Of a DNA stretch of 64,000 bases, positions 52,083 to 60,745 are shown piece by piece. Each line of letters starts with the position of its first letter. Position 1 is the stretch's first letter. Source of the stretch: Arthrobacter sp. StoSoilB22 (GTDB taxonomy: Bacteria > Actinomycetota > Actinomycetes > Actinomycetales > Micrococcaceae); assembly GCF_019977315.1 (NCBI RefSeq), contig NZ_AP024652.1, forward strand, positions 1,116,001 through 1,180,000, written 5' to 3'. A program made the translations under genes and the position numbers. The notes beneath the pieces were generated by a model. The model did not search any database and was not told where the DNA came from. It saw nothing but the letters and a program-made list of their open reading frames with translations.

Positions 52083-52772
52083 GTGGAACCCCTCTTCGAC
52101 TTCCTTGGCAGTTACTGGTGGCTCATTTTCCCTATTGGCGGGATGGCTGGTGGCTGGGCGAGGTCGTGGTCCAAAGCCAGCGAAGAGCGGCACCGGCGCA
52201 AGGTGGAGTTGTTGAAGCTGCAGAACCAGCTGGCGGTGCACGAGGAAGCCAACCAGGCAGAGGTAGTCTCGCTCATTGCTGCGCACGATTCCGTGAACCA
52301 CAGGTGGCTCGAGTACGAGCTGGACGTAGGTAACCTCATCGATTTCCCGCTCATGACGGACGTCCGCGAACCGCTCACGGTCGCGTTCCTGCGGGCCAAG
52401 AAAGAGGCCGACAGCTTACGTCCCGCCACACCTGAAGAAATTTCGACGCCGGCCAGGCTGGCTGAGTATCGGGCGGCTGTCCACAGCTACGAACTCGCTT
52501 TTGATGTTGCCGAACGGGAAGCCAGACGCATCAAGGACGGCAACTTCACCGGCCCGGAGCGCCAACGACTGGCGACTGCGAGGAAGCTCTTGCGTATCGC
52601 AGAGGACACAGCCGCCACTCCCGCCGAACGTCAAACGGCCTATAAGCGGGCCCGGAAGGAACTTGATGGCTTGATCGTCCTGCCGGAAGCAACCGTTGCC
52701 GCACTCGAGAGCAAGATCATCAGCATGCTGGACAGCCGCAAGGACCCGGACACGGACGTCCGATTCGCATGA
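52083..52772 (+). CDS. Membrane-anchored hypothetical protein
   Basis: A 229-residue protein: one N-terminal hydrophobic segment (FLGSYWWLIFPIGGMAGG) followed by a mainly helical, charged cytoplasmic part with EERHRRKVELLKLQNQLAVHEEANQAEVV (coiled coil) and a Lys/Arg/Glu-rich C-terminus. No enzyme motif. GTG at 52083 has GGAGG 8 bases upstream. It overlaps the next SDR gene by 4 bases. No family name is recognised. Confidence 0.65.
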   Translation: MEPLFDFLGSYWWLIFPIGGMAGGWARSWSKASEERHRRKVELLKLQNQLAVHEEANQAEVVSLIAAHDSVNHRWLEYELDVGNLIDFPLMTDVREPLTVAFLRAKKEADSLRPATPEEISTPARLAEYRAAVHSYELAFDVAEREARRIKDGNFTGPERQRLATARKLLRIAEDTAATPAERQTAYKRARKELDGLIVLPEATVAALESKIISMLDSRKDPDTDVRFA

Positions 52773-53458
52773 TGCCCAACGGAAGGCTGGCAGTCATTAC
52801 GGGTGCCGGCCGTGGACTCGGAAGGTCGTTAGTAGACGAATTTTCCGAGGCCGGTTGGGCGGTAGTTGCCCTCACACGTTCACCCACAGCATCGACTGAT
52901 CGGGCGAACGTCACTGTGGCCACACACGACGTCCGGAACGAGCCATCGACCGCGCTGATGTCAGCCGTAGATGGGCGCCCCGTCGATCTGATCATCAACA
53001 ATGCAGCCCAGGGAGCTCCGCACGCCTGGCTGGGCGAAATTGCTGCGGAGGGCGTCATGAACGCCGTCGACGTTAATGTCGCTGGACCCCTGCGCCTGGT
53101 GCAGGCACTCTTGCCTCAATTGTTGGCTGCGCCGGATCCGGTGATCATCAATATCACGTCCCGCTTGGGCTCTTTGACGGCGCAAGCGCGTGGCGACTAT
53201 TCGGATCTCTCCACGAGCTACGCATACAAAATCTCCAAGTCCGCACAAAACATGTTGACTATCTCCCTCGCTCAGGACCTCGCAGGCCGGGTGAGGTGCT
53301 GGGCGGTTCACCCAGGGAAAATGGCCACCGGGATGGGGCAGGCTGATGCTTCAAAAGATCCACGGCAGGCGGCTCGCGAACTAAGGGAACTGGTTGATTC
53401 GCCGGACCGTACCTCGCCACGCTTCGTCTCGCTCGGAGCCGCCGACCTCAGCTGGTAG
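52769..53458 (+). CDS. Short-chain dehydrogenase/reductase (short form)
   Basis: A 229-residue SDR: cofactor loop TGAGRGLGRS, NNAAQGAP (motif NNAG variant), catalytic Ser in NITSRLGS, Tyr-Lys in YAYKISKSAQ, and VHPGKMATGMG. It lacks the usual extended C-terminus, as in C-factor/sepiapterin-reductase-like SDRs. Coupled to the membrane-anchored gene by ATGA. Substrate unknown. Confidence 0.87.
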   Translation: MMPNGRLAVITGAGRGLGRSLVDEFSEAGWAVVALTRSPTASTDRANVTVATHDVRNEPSTALMSAVDGRPVDLIINNAAQGAPHAWLGEIAAEGVMNAVDVNVAGPLRLVQALLPQLLAAPDPVIINITSRLGSLTAQARGDYSDLSTSYAYKISKSAQNMLTISLAQDLAGRVRCWAVHPGKMATGMGQADASKDPRQAARELRELVDSPDRTSPRFVSLGAADLSW

Positions 53459-53490
53459 CACTCCAGTGCGCTTCACAGCCCGTGGCTGGC

Positions 53491-53580
53491 GCTTCACCAC
53501 CTTCTTTGAACCCGGAAAGCCCGCAAAACAACCAGTTTTGGCTGATCCTAGGCCTCCCAGCAGCCAAGGTCAGTGGTAGC
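53491..53580. repeat. Second palindromic repeat family, copy A
   Basis: A ~90-base imperfect palindrome (GCTTCACCAC at one end, GTGGTAGC at the other) containing CAAAACAACCAGTTTTGGCTGA. It is similar along its length to the sequence at 54131-54226. The two copies flank the GNAT gene. Confidence 0.7.
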
Positions 53581-53602
53581 GGCACACCTGACTAGCCCCC
53601 GG

Positions 53603-54103
53603 CTACCTCAGATCGATGCCCATCACGGTCCGCACCAAGGATCCACCCATGTCGTCCTCGAGCTGCTGCATTCCCATCCGCTCAGCAACCCTCCGTGAAG
53701 CCACGTTGCCCGGGTGAATGATCGCAACAAGGAGGGGGACCCCCAGGACATCGCGTGCGAAGTCCCGGGACGCCAATGCTGCCTCCGAAGCATATCCGCG
53801 CCCCTGCACGTCCCGACGAACGTGGTAGCCCACCTCAAGTTCAGCCCGCCCGTTGACGTGTTGCGACGTCAGCCCGCAGTCGCCGACGAACTCGCCGTCG
53901 CGCGTTTCTACGATCCACAACCCGTATCCGTGGCGAGCGTAGTTGTCCTGGTTCCACTTGATCCAGGCTGCTGATTCATCCCGCGACTTAGGCGCCGGGT
54001 AGTACGTCATGACCTCGGGATCACCCAGCATGGAACTCATCAGATCGAGATCGGCAAGGGTCATCTCCCGGAAGCGCAGCCGGGCGGTCGAGTTGGGGAG
54101 CAT
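53603..54103 (-). CDS. GNAT family N-acetyltransferase (RimJ/RimL-like)
   Basis: A 166-residue GNAT: TARLRFREMTLADLDLMSSMLGDPEV, then GYGLWIVETRDGEFVGDCGL, the acetyl-CoA loop VRRDVQGRGYASEAA (Q/R-x-x-G-x-G/A), and VASRRVAERMGMQQ. This is the subgroup of Acetyltransf_3 (RimJ/RimL) proteins that acetylate protein N-termini or small amines. It is flanked on both sides by copies of the second palindrome family. No strong Shine-Dalgarno. Confidence 0.9.
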   Translation of the reverse strand: MLPNSTARLRFREMTLADLDLMSSMLGDPEVMTYYPAPKSRDESAAWIKWNQDNYARHGYGLWIVETRDGEFVGDCGLTSQHVNGRAELEVGYHVRRDVQGRGYASEAALASRDFARDVLGVPLLVAIIHPGNVASRRVAERMGMQQLEDDMGGSLVRTVMGIDLR

Positions 54104-54130
54104 TCCCGAAGCCTATCTGCCCTTGAGATG

Positions 54131-54226
54131 TACCGTCCTCACCTACTTTCGGCCCAAGAAGTCCCAAAAACAACCATTTTCGGCTGAATTTTGGCCCTTC
54201 AAGAATCAAAGTGGGTCGTGACGGTA
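54131..54226. repeat. Second palindromic repeat family, copy B
   Basis: A ~96-base imperfect palindrome (TACCGTC at one end, GACGGTA at the other) with the core CCAAAAACAACCATTTTCGG, homologous to copy A. It lies just upstream of the GNAT gene start. Confidence 0.75.
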
Positions 54227-54243
54227 CAAGCTGGTGAGCCTTC

Positions 54244-54654
54244 CTAGCCACGGCCCATGCTCGTTGAGGGGTCGCCCCCGCTTTCCGAGGGATCTGCGCG
54301 CAGGTCATCGGGGTCTCCACTGGGCAGGCCGGCCGGTCCCGCTGCGTCACTTGAGCCGACAGCAGTGCCATCGTGCGGTTTGCGGCCCTGAGTGTCGCCG
54401 TCGGTTCCCGGCCTGGGTGAGGTGGTTCCGCCGTCGGGTTCTCCATCCGCACGGTGGCGGCCCTTTGCCCTGGTGTTGGGGGAGTGATCTTCGTCGATGG
54501 CGTTTGAGCCTTCGCTTATGGAGGAGTGGACCTGGATATCGTCGTCCTTCTCGCCGGGCGCTGGAACCTGCTGATCATTCACCGGCTTGGAGGTCCCGGC
54601 CAGGTCTTCCATAGCGTTTTCGGTGGCCTTACGGATGCTGTCTTCAACGCCCAT
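54244..54654 (-). CDS. Disordered hypothetical protein
   Basis: A 136-residue protein rich in Gly, Asp, Ser, Pro and Glu with no hydrophobic core. Only the N-terminus (MGVEDSIRKATENAMEDLAG) looks helical and recalls the beginning of CsbD-type stress proteins. AAGGAG precedes the ATG. It is divergent from the GAF-ANTAR gene across a promoter region containing AGTAAG-N4-CTTACT. Function unknown. Confidence 0.6.
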   Translation of the reverse strand: MGVEDSIRKATENAMEDLAGTSKPVNDQQVPAPGEKDDDIQVHSSISEGSNAIDEDHSPNTRAKGRHRADGEPDGGTTSPRPGTDGDTQGRKPHDGTAVGSSDAAGPAGLPSGDPDDLRADPSESGGDPSTSMGRG

Positions 54655-54705
54655 CTGATGACTCCTTTGTACGAATAGTCCTTATGACGGATCTCAGATC
54701 CTTTT

Positions 54706-54721
54706 AGTAAGCCTACTTACT
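54706..54721. promoter_or_regulatory. Inverted repeat AGTAAG-N4-CTTACT
   Basis: A perfect 6-4-6 inverted repeat in the 268-base gap between the divergent disordered-protein and GAF-ANTAR genes. It is a candidate operator for either gene. No clear promoter hexamers were fixed in the rest of the gap. Confidence 0.5.
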
Positions 54722-54922
54722 TTTGGGGACGCGTGAAACCCTTGCCTTAGTTGACAAAATGCCATATCCGGAGTCGCGTATCCGCAGGTCAAGCCGTTCC
54801 GTGCAGCACTTTGTACCGGTGATCGTTGGGCGATAAGGTATTGCCAGACCGTTTTGCAGAGGGCGGCAATTTTCGCTCCTTTGCTGTCTGCTGGGGACGC
54901 ATTTCAGTCAGTAGGAACGTGC

Positions 54923-55657
54923 ATGGTCAACCCCCGCCCCGAGCAGGAAGCTCTCAAGAACGGTTTTTTCTTGGATCTCGTCCTTGGCAGCGAAGACGTC
55001 GAGGCTTTTCTCGGCGAGCTCGCGGCTTTCTCCGCCGAAAGCCTCTCGCGCCCGGAACCCGTCTTCTGTGGCATCACCGTATTGCGTCGTAAGAAGTCGG
55101 CCACCACTGCCAGCAGTGATGATCGCGCCAGAGCAATGGACGAACTCCAAAACGACTTTGATGGTCCCTGCCTCACTGCCATGGATAAGCTCACCCCCGT
55201 GATGGTGCCGGATCTTCTCCAGGAACATCGTTGGCCCGAGTACGTGCAGGCTGCTTCGCACCAAGGCCTGCGATCCGTCCTGAGTGTCCCCCTTCTGGTT
55301 GAAGGCGATACACGTGCAGCGTTGAACCTCTACTCCGAGCAGCCGGACGCGTTCAGCGATGACGACGTAGAGAGTGCCGAGGAGTTCGCCTCCCACGCCT
55401 CCAAGTCGTTGCGCCTGGCCCTGAAGATCGCGCAGCTCAGCGACGCCCGGAATGATCTTGCCGCAGCAATGCAGACCCGCACTGTGATCGACCTTGCTGT
55501 GGGGGCCATCATGGCGCAGAACCACTGCAGCCAGGAGGAGGCCTTCACCATCCTCCGCACGGCGTCCAGCAACCGCAACATCAAGCTGCGCCACCTGGCC
55601 AAGTCCATCATTTCTGCCGTCTCGTCCGGGAAGATCACCACGCACTTCGAGGAGTAG
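54923..55657 (+). CDS. GAF-ANTAR RNA-binding antiterminator
   Basis: A 244-residue protein. A GAF domain (about 15-165; LNLYSEQPDAFSDDD is a typical segment) is followed by an ANTAR helix bundle (about 180-235; TRTVIDLAVGAIMAQNHCSQEEAFTILRTASSNRNIKLRHLAKSI). ANTAR proteins bind paired hexaloop hairpins in nascent RNA and block termination; GAF senses the signal. ATG at 54923 has AGGAA 6 bases upstream and is preferred to the in-frame 54854. The target transcript is unknown. Confidence 0.88.
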   Translation: MVNPRPEQEALKNGFFLDLVLGSEDVEAFLGELAAFSAESLSRPEPVFCGITVLRRKKSATTASSDDRARAMDELQNDFDGPCLTAMDKLTPVMVPDLLQEHRWPEYVQAASHQGLRSVLSVPLLVEGDTRAALNLYSEQPDAFSDDDVESAEEFASHASKSLRLALKIAQLSDARNDLAAAMQTRTVIDLAVGAIMAQNHCSQEEAFTILRTASSNRNIKLRHLAKSIISAVSSGKITTHFEE

Positions 55658-55771
55658 CCGCCTCCGACGTTTGCCGCCGTCGGGGGACTTAAGACTCTGA
55701 CGCGCCGCTCCTTGCGGGGGGATAGTGGAGGCCGGGAGCACGGACGTGCCCGCTGGTCTGAAGGAGTAGCC

Positions 55772-56032
55772 ATGATGTATTGGGACGGAAACATGGGCGT
55801 CTGGGGATACGCACTCATGGCTGTGAGTTTCATACTGTTTTGGGGAGCGATCATCACAGCGATCGTCTTTCTTACCCGGTCCATGGGTGCCGGCAGCCGG
55901 AGGTACGCTGGCGGGCCGCACCGTACGGGCGGAGCGGAGGAGCTTCTCGCGGAAAGGTTTGCCCGCGGTGAGATCGACGATACTGAGTACAACGCCCGCC
56001 TGAATGCTCTGAGGCGGAGCAACTTCGGTTAA
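55772..56032 (+). CDS. SHOCT domain membrane protein
   Basis: An 86-residue protein: a hydrophobic helix (GYALMAVSFILFWGAIITAIVF) near the N-terminus and the SHOCT motif AEELLAERFARGEIDDTEYNARLNALR at the C-terminus. SHOCT modules are short helices found at the ends of many membrane proteins, probably for oligomerisation. GAAGGAG lies before the paired ATGs at 55772 and 55775. Function unknown. Confidence 0.85.
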   Translation: MMYWDGNMGVWGYALMAVSFILFWGAIITAIVFLTRSMGAGSRRYAGGPHRTGGAEELLAERFARGEIDDTEYNARLNALRRSNFG

Positions 56033-56154
56033 GCCCCTGGCCCCTACCCGGCATGGATGGTTGGCCAGAGTTTGGGCGGAGGCGTCCGCTCTGTGACCCC
56101 GGTGTGGTCACCCGGGTTCGTGACCCGAGGCAACCATGGAGCAGACTTGGACGG

Positions 56155-57519
56155 GTGACCGCCAACAAACCACGCCCCGGCCTTGCGATTGCTGCGCTGA
56201 GCCTCGGGACGGCGCTGAACCCGTTGAACTCGTCCATGATCGCCGTAGCGTTGGTGGTCTTGCGGGAGCATTTCGAGCTCGACGTCGCCACCGTCACCTG
56301 GGTGATCACCTCGTTCTATCTCGCGTCCGCGGCCGGTCAACCGCTGATGGGTCGACTCGCTGACCGCTTCGGCCCGCGGCGCCTGTTTATGTTCGGTATG
56401 GCGTTGGTGGCGGTGACGTGCGCCATCGCGCCGTTCCTGCCCAACTTCGCGCTGGTATGCGTGGCCCGCGCGCTCATGGCTGTAGGGACCGCGACGGCGT
56501 ACCCGTCCGCCGTCGTGATGGTCACCGAGCTCAGCCGGCTGGCCAACTTGCCGTCCACGCGGCCGCTCGGCCGGATCCAGATGGCCAACACTTCTGCCGC
56601 CGCTGTCGGGCCCGTGGTGGGCGGGCTTTTGGTGAGTCTGGTGGGCTGGCAGGCACTGTTCGCGATCAACGTTCCCATTGCTTTGTTGGCGTTGATTGTT
56701 GTTCGTCAGACCGCGCCCGCAGATGCCGGGCGCGAAACCGGCAAACTCGGCCAGCTGATCCGCGATTCCGACATCCCCGGCATCCTCGCCTTCGTGCTGT
56801 CCCTCATGCTCGCTATGATGGCGCTGCTCAACGTGCTGCCCGGCTACCGCTGGTATCTACTGGGTGCGGCCACGGTGATCGGAGCGCTGTTCGCCTGGCG
56901 TGAGCTGCGATTCCAGCCGCCGTTCCTGGACCTCCGCCTGCTGGGCCGGAACCGGCCGCTGCTATTGGTGTACTTGCTGTTTGTGGTGTTCAGCGGCGTC
57001 TACTACTTTGCGTTCTTCGGCCTTCCGCAGTTGCTGCAGGAGGCAGGGAATTACGACGCCGGTGTGGTGGGCCTGCTGATGCTGCCCCTTGCGGCGTTGT
57101 CGGTTGTGGTGACGCCACTGACCGTGCGGTTCATTGAGCGGTTCGGCGTGCGACCCGTTCTGATCACCGGGGTGTTGATCCTGACCATTGCGGCAGGCAC
57201 GCTCGGGTTCCTGACCCTGAGCTTGTGGGCGCCACTGGTGTTCGTGCTCACCGCTTTGATGGGTGTTCCGTACGGCGTGGTGAGTACGGCCTCAAACCAA
57301 GGCCTGTACGTTTCGGCCCGGCCCGAAGAGAGGGGAGTGGCGGCCGGTATTTTCCAGACATGCCGCTACCTCGGGGCCATCACCGCCACTGTCCTGATCG
57401 GCGTGCTCTATGGCCCCGGCGTGAATCAGGCCAACTGGGGGATCATGGTCCTGGTGATGCTGGGGCTCAGTGCTGTGGTGCTGGTGCTGGCTGCGATGTG
57501 GCGGAAGCCGGCGGTCTAG
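56155..57519 (+). CDS. MFS exporter (DHA2-like)
   Basis: A 454-residue transporter with 12-14 hydrophobic segments. LNPLNSSMIAVALVVL, TSFYLASAAGQPLMGRLADRFGPRR (motif A) and RALMAVGTATAYPSAV are MFS drug-exporter patterns, and VGPVVGGLLV is motif C. GTG at 56155 removes a ~34-residue Arg/Pro-rich N-terminal extension that is not membrane-like; the Shine-Dalgarno is weak (GGAG 13 bases upstream), so the start is uncertain. No adjacent regulator. Substrate unknown. Confidence 0.82.
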   Translation: MTANKPRPGLAIAALSLGTALNPLNSSMIAVALVVLREHFELDVATVTWVITSFYLASAAGQPLMGRLADRFGPRRLFMFGMALVAVTCAIAPFLPNFALVCVARALMAVGTATAYPSAVVMVTELSRLANLPSTRPLGRIQMANTSAAAVGPVVGGLLVSLVGWQALFAINVPIALLALIVVRQTAPADAGRETGKLGQLIRDSDIPGILAFVLSLMLAMMALLNVLPGYRWYLLGAATVIGALFAWRELRFQPPFLDLRLLGRNRPLLLVYLLFVVFSGVYYFAFFGLPQLLQEAGNYDAGVVGLLMLPLAALSVVVTPLTVRFIERFGVRPVLITGVLILTIAAGTLGFLTLSLWAPLVFVLTALMGVPYGVVSTASNQGLYVSARPEERGVAAGIFQTCRYLGAITATVLIGVLYGPGVNQANWGIMVLVMLGLSAVVLVLAAMWRKPAV

Positions 57520-57556
57520 GGGAGGCGTGGCCCCGTCGCCACAAGGCCCGGTATCG

Positions 57557-58759
57557 TCAGCTTCGGCGTCGCTGCTCGGCAGTCCAAGTGTGGTTCACAA
57601 TGGCCGCCGCGAAGCTCTTGGACAACATGGCGCGGTCAGGCCCGCGGTAGAGGTCTCTCCGAAAATAGGGAGATTCCTCAGTGTGGGGGCCGCTCTTATC
57701 GATTCGCTTGGCGAGGTCGGAGACGTAGTTGTGGCCACCGGTCCTATAGGCATCGGTTTCGGTCTGGTCCAGGCGAAGCAGGGCCGTTGAGTCCACCATC
57801 GTATTGATGCAGTACCTCGCTTCGAGAAAAAGAGATCCTTGCTGTTCAACCAGGAACCATGAGCCCGGCTGGTGGTCCACGTAATGCATGGCATCGCGAT
57901 CCTTGGCTATCCTCAGGTGGTCTCCCCACTGCTCAACCGGCGGAATCGCTTCGAGTGGCCGTTGCCGGGCTTCGTTGAGCACCGTGTATTCAAACGTCGG
58001 GGATGATTCGCGGTAGAGCGTCAGGCAGATGATTCGCAGGCACGCCGAACAGCTAAGCTGGCTCTCCACCCGTTCCATCAGTTGTGACGCATGGAGTTGT
58101 TGGAGGTCTGCGAGCGGGACCCAGCTGGGGCTTTCAGTGATCAGGCCCGCCGCTGCGGCTGAGGAGAGTGCAGCGATGGTTTGTTCCACGTCCATCCCGC
58201 CGGTGCGGGCTCCGCGAACCAAGAGATCGCTGCATGTTGGACAATCGTCATCCTCGGGGCGGCAGGCATGCTGCGGAGCCTCCGCCCTGAAACTAAGGCT
58301 GAGAAGATTGCCGGGCTCGTTCCAGCCGCGGTTGTTCTTGAAGCGGGGTTCCACGTAGGCACCGTCCAGTACGAAGCCCATACCTCCGGGAGCGCGGGCA
58401 GCATCGAGGGCTCCCTTGAGGTCGCTGAGGGTAGCGTTCTTATCCAGGCCGGGGATCCATGAGGGCAGGTGAAACCCGCCAGGTGCAAAACCAGTAGGTG
58501 CTGCGTGCAGCACGACGGCCACCGTGACGCCGTCGTGCATGATCATTTCGCCGCCCGAGGCGAACTGCAGCCGTCGCGATCGGTACGCGGGTTCGCCCAC
58601 CAGCTGGTCCTTGACCCTTGCCGCGGGCCCGCCGAAGGCATCGATCAACTGACGCACGGCTGGCTCTTCTTCGGATCCCAGGAGGGCGTCCAGGATGAGT
58701 GGCAGCCGTGTGCTGATCCGCCATGGTTCGTTCACGCCGTCATCGCTCCGCTGTCCCAT
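57557..58759 (-). CDS. Hypothetical protein of unknown family
   Basis: A 400-residue soluble protein with no membrane segments. It has CPTCSDLL and SCSACLRIICL (possible metal knuckles), and the stretches WGDHLRIAKDRDAMHYVDHQPGSWFLVEQQGSLFLEARYC and DSTALLRLDQTETDAY. It may be a large single-domain protein of the Micrococcaceae. I do not recognise a family. ATG at 58759 is preferred to ATG at 58810, which lies in the palindrome TGAGTGCACTCA. Divergent from the oxidoreductase operon. Confidence 0.55.
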   Translation of the reverse strand: MGQRSDDGVNEPWRISTRLPLILDALLGSEEEPAVRQLIDAFGGPAARVKDQLVGEPAYRSRRLQFASGGEMIMHDGVTVAVVLHAAPTGFAPGGFHLPSWIPGLDKNATLSDLKGALDAARAPGGMGFVLDGAYVEPRFKNNRGWNEPGNLLSLSFRAEAPQHACRPEDDDCPTCSDLLVRGARTGGMDVEQTIAALSSAAAAGLITESPSWVPLADLQQLHASQLMERVESQLSCSACLRIICLTLYRESSPTFEYTVLNEARQRPLEAIPPVEQWGDHLRIAKDRDAMHYVDHQPGSWFLVEQQGSLFLEARYCINTMVDSTALLRLDQTETDAYRTGGHNYVSDLAKRIDKSGPHTEESPYFRRDLYRGPDRAMLSKSFAAAIVNHTWTAEQRRRS

Positions 58760-58797
58760 CCGACCATTATCCAGCGGAGAACTCTTGCTAAATTTAC

Positions 58798-58809
58798 TGA
58801 GTGCACTCA
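58798..58809. promoter_or_regulatory. Palindrome TGAGTGCACTCA, putative TetR operator
   Basis: A perfect 12-base palindrome 41 bases before the oxidoreductase start, in the divergent promoter region. TetR regulators commonly bind such sites, and a TetR gene closes the operon (60746). Confidence 0.6.
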
Positions 58810-58849
58810 TAATTGAGTTAAGTCAGTTATACAGTCCAGGAGAACTCCC

Positions 58850-59845
58850 ATGAAAGCCTTCGTCCTCAGCCAGTACAAGGAACCCCTTCAGCAGCAGGAC
58901 GTCCCCGAGCCCGTGCTCGGAGACCACGATGTGCTGGTGGAGGTCCACGCGGCAGGCCTCAACCAGCTGGACGAGAAAATTCGGTTGGGAGTGTTCAAGC
59001 AGATCCTCCCGTACAAACTGCCGCAGATACTGGGCCACGACGTTGCCGGTGTGGTCCTGAAGGTCGGGGCAAAGGTTCAGTCCTTCGAGCCCGGCGACGA
59101 AGTATTCGCACGCCCGGGAAATGACCGAATCGGGACTTTCGCGGAGCGGGTGGCCGTTGCCGAGGAAGACCTTGCCATCAAACCGGCCACCATCAGCATG
59201 GAAGAGGCCGGCTCGCTTCCATTGGTGGCGTTGACTGCCTGGCAAGCGCTGGTGCAGCGGGGCAATGTTGGCCCCGGGCAGAACGTACTCATCCATGCTG
59301 GAGCCGGGGGAGTAGGGTCCATTGCCATCCAGCTGGCCACGTATCTCGGGGCGACGGTGGCCACTACTGTCAGCGCCGGAAACAAGGACTTCGTCCGGGA
59401 CCTTGGCGCGGACGTGGTGATCGACTACCGGACTGAGGATTTCACGGAAATTCTGAGTGACTATGACCTCGTCCTGGATAGCCTCGGTGGCGAAAACCTG
59501 GAGCGGTCTCTGCAGGTTCTGAAGAAGGGTGGCCGGGCCATTGGCATCGCCGGCCCGCCGGATGCCGGTTTCGCCCGACAGCTGGGCGGAAACCCGGTTC
59601 TGCTGGGGTTGATGACCCTGCTCAGCTCGGGGATCCGGCGCAAAGCCCGCCGTCTGGGAGTCACGTACGAGTTCCTCTTCATGCGCGCTAATGGTGGCCA
59701 GTTGAGGGAAATCGCAGCACTCATCGACGCCGGAGACATCAAGCCAGTGGTGGGACGTGTGGTGCCTTTCGACCAGACGGCCGATGTACTTGCGGCCCTC
59801 GACAACGGCGGCGTCCGCGGTAAGACCGTTGTCAGCCATCTCTAA
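58850..59845 (+). CDS. Zinc-independent NADP-dependent oxidoreductase (quinone-oxidoreductase-like)
   Basis: A 331-residue MDR protein without the catalytic zinc Cys. LGHDVAGVV, QNVLIHAGAGGVGSIAIQLA (NADP fold) and DVVIDYRTEDF are typical of the QOR/enoyl-reductase branch. It should reduce quinones or enones with NADPH. AGGAG precedes the ATG. First gene of a TetR-linked operon with an alpha/beta hydrolase. Confidence 0.88.
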   Translation: MKAFVLSQYKEPLQQQDVPEPVLGDHDVLVEVHAAGLNQLDEKIRLGVFKQILPYKLPQILGHDVAGVVLKVGAKVQSFEPGDEVFARPGNDRIGTFAERVAVAEEDLAIKPATISMEEAGSLPLVALTAWQALVQRGNVGPGQNVLIHAGAGGVGSIAIQLATYLGATVATTVSAGNKDFVRDLGADVVIDYRTEDFTEILSDYDLVLDSLGGENLERSLQVLKKGGRAIGIAGPPDAGFARQLGGNPVLLGLMTLLSSGIRRKARRLGVTYEFLFMRANGGQLREIAALIDAGDIKPVVGRVVPFDQTADVLAALDNGGVRGKTVVSHL

Positions 59846-59871
59846 CCACCCCTACCGACAGGACGAACATC

Positions 59872-60717
59872 ATGAGCAGTGAACAGCAGTCGTATTTACA
59901 GGTGCCCGCGAAGACGCTGACAGCCAACGGCGTCAGCTACGCATACCGCGAAATGGGGCCTAAAGGTGGGGTTCCGGTAGTTTTCCTGATTCACCTCGCC
60001 GGGACCATGGACAACTGGGATCCGAGCATCATCGACCCCATTGCTGAGAAACACCACGTGATCACCTTCAGCAACCGCGGAGTCGGTGCAACCACGGGGT
60101 CCGTTCCGGACAGCATCGAAGCCATGGCGGATGATGCTGCCGCCTTTATTCAGGCCCTCGGCTATCCGGCAGTGGATCTCTTTGGATTCTCGCTCGGCGG
60201 CATGATCGCCCAGTCGCTGGTGGTCAAACACCCCGGCCTTGTCCGCAAGCTCGTCCTGGCTGGCACGGGACCTGCCGGTGGTGAGGGCATCCAGAAGATC
60301 ATGGGAACCACGTACTTTGACGTAGTTCGGGGCGCCCTCACCCGACAGGACCCCAAGGAGTTCCTGTTCTTCAACCGGAACGCCGCCGGAAAACCCGCTG
60401 CGAGGGCATTCATGAATCGGCTCAACCAACGGACCACCAACCGCGAGGCACCCATCTCGCTCAAGGCGTTCCAGACGCAACTGAAAGCCATCAGGCGGTG
60501 GGGAGTGTCGCCGTCGGCCGATCTGGGTGTTATCAACCAACCGACGCTCATCGCCAACGGCAATAACGACCGCATGGTGCCCTCGGTGCTTTCCAGCGAC
60601 ATGCACCGCCGGATTCCGGGCAGCGAGCTGGTCATCTACCCGGACTCCGGGCACGGTGGCATCTTCCAGTTCCACGACAGGTTCGTCCCGGTAGCGCTCG
60701 AGTTCCTGGGCCGCTGA
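59872..60717 (+). CDS. Alpha/beta hydrolase
   Basis: A 281-residue hydrolase: nucleophile elbow GFSLGG (Ser near 106), oxyanion-region LIHLAGTMDNWDP (with HLAG where HGxG is usual), and candidate Asp/His in NGNNDRMVP and DSGHGGIFQ. Haloperoxidase- or esterase-like. 26 bases after the oxidoreductase, on the same transcript. It may act on a related ester or lactone. Substrate unknown. Confidence 0.88.
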   Translation: MSSEQQSYLQVPAKTLTANGVSYAYREMGPKGGVPVVFLIHLAGTMDNWDPSIIDPIAEKHHVITFSNRGVGATTGSVPDSIEAMADDAAAFIQALGYPAVDLFGFSLGGMIAQSLVVKHPGLVRKLVLAGTGPAGGEGIQKIMGTTYFDVVRGALTRQDPKEFLFFNRNAAGKPAARAFMNRLNQRTTNREAPISLKAFQTQLKAIRRWGVSPSADLGVINQPTLIANGNNDRMVPSVLSSDMHRRIPGSELVIYPDSGHGGIFQFHDRFVPVALEFLGR

Positions 60718-60745
60718 TGCATCGGCCCGCTGATACGGTAGCTAA

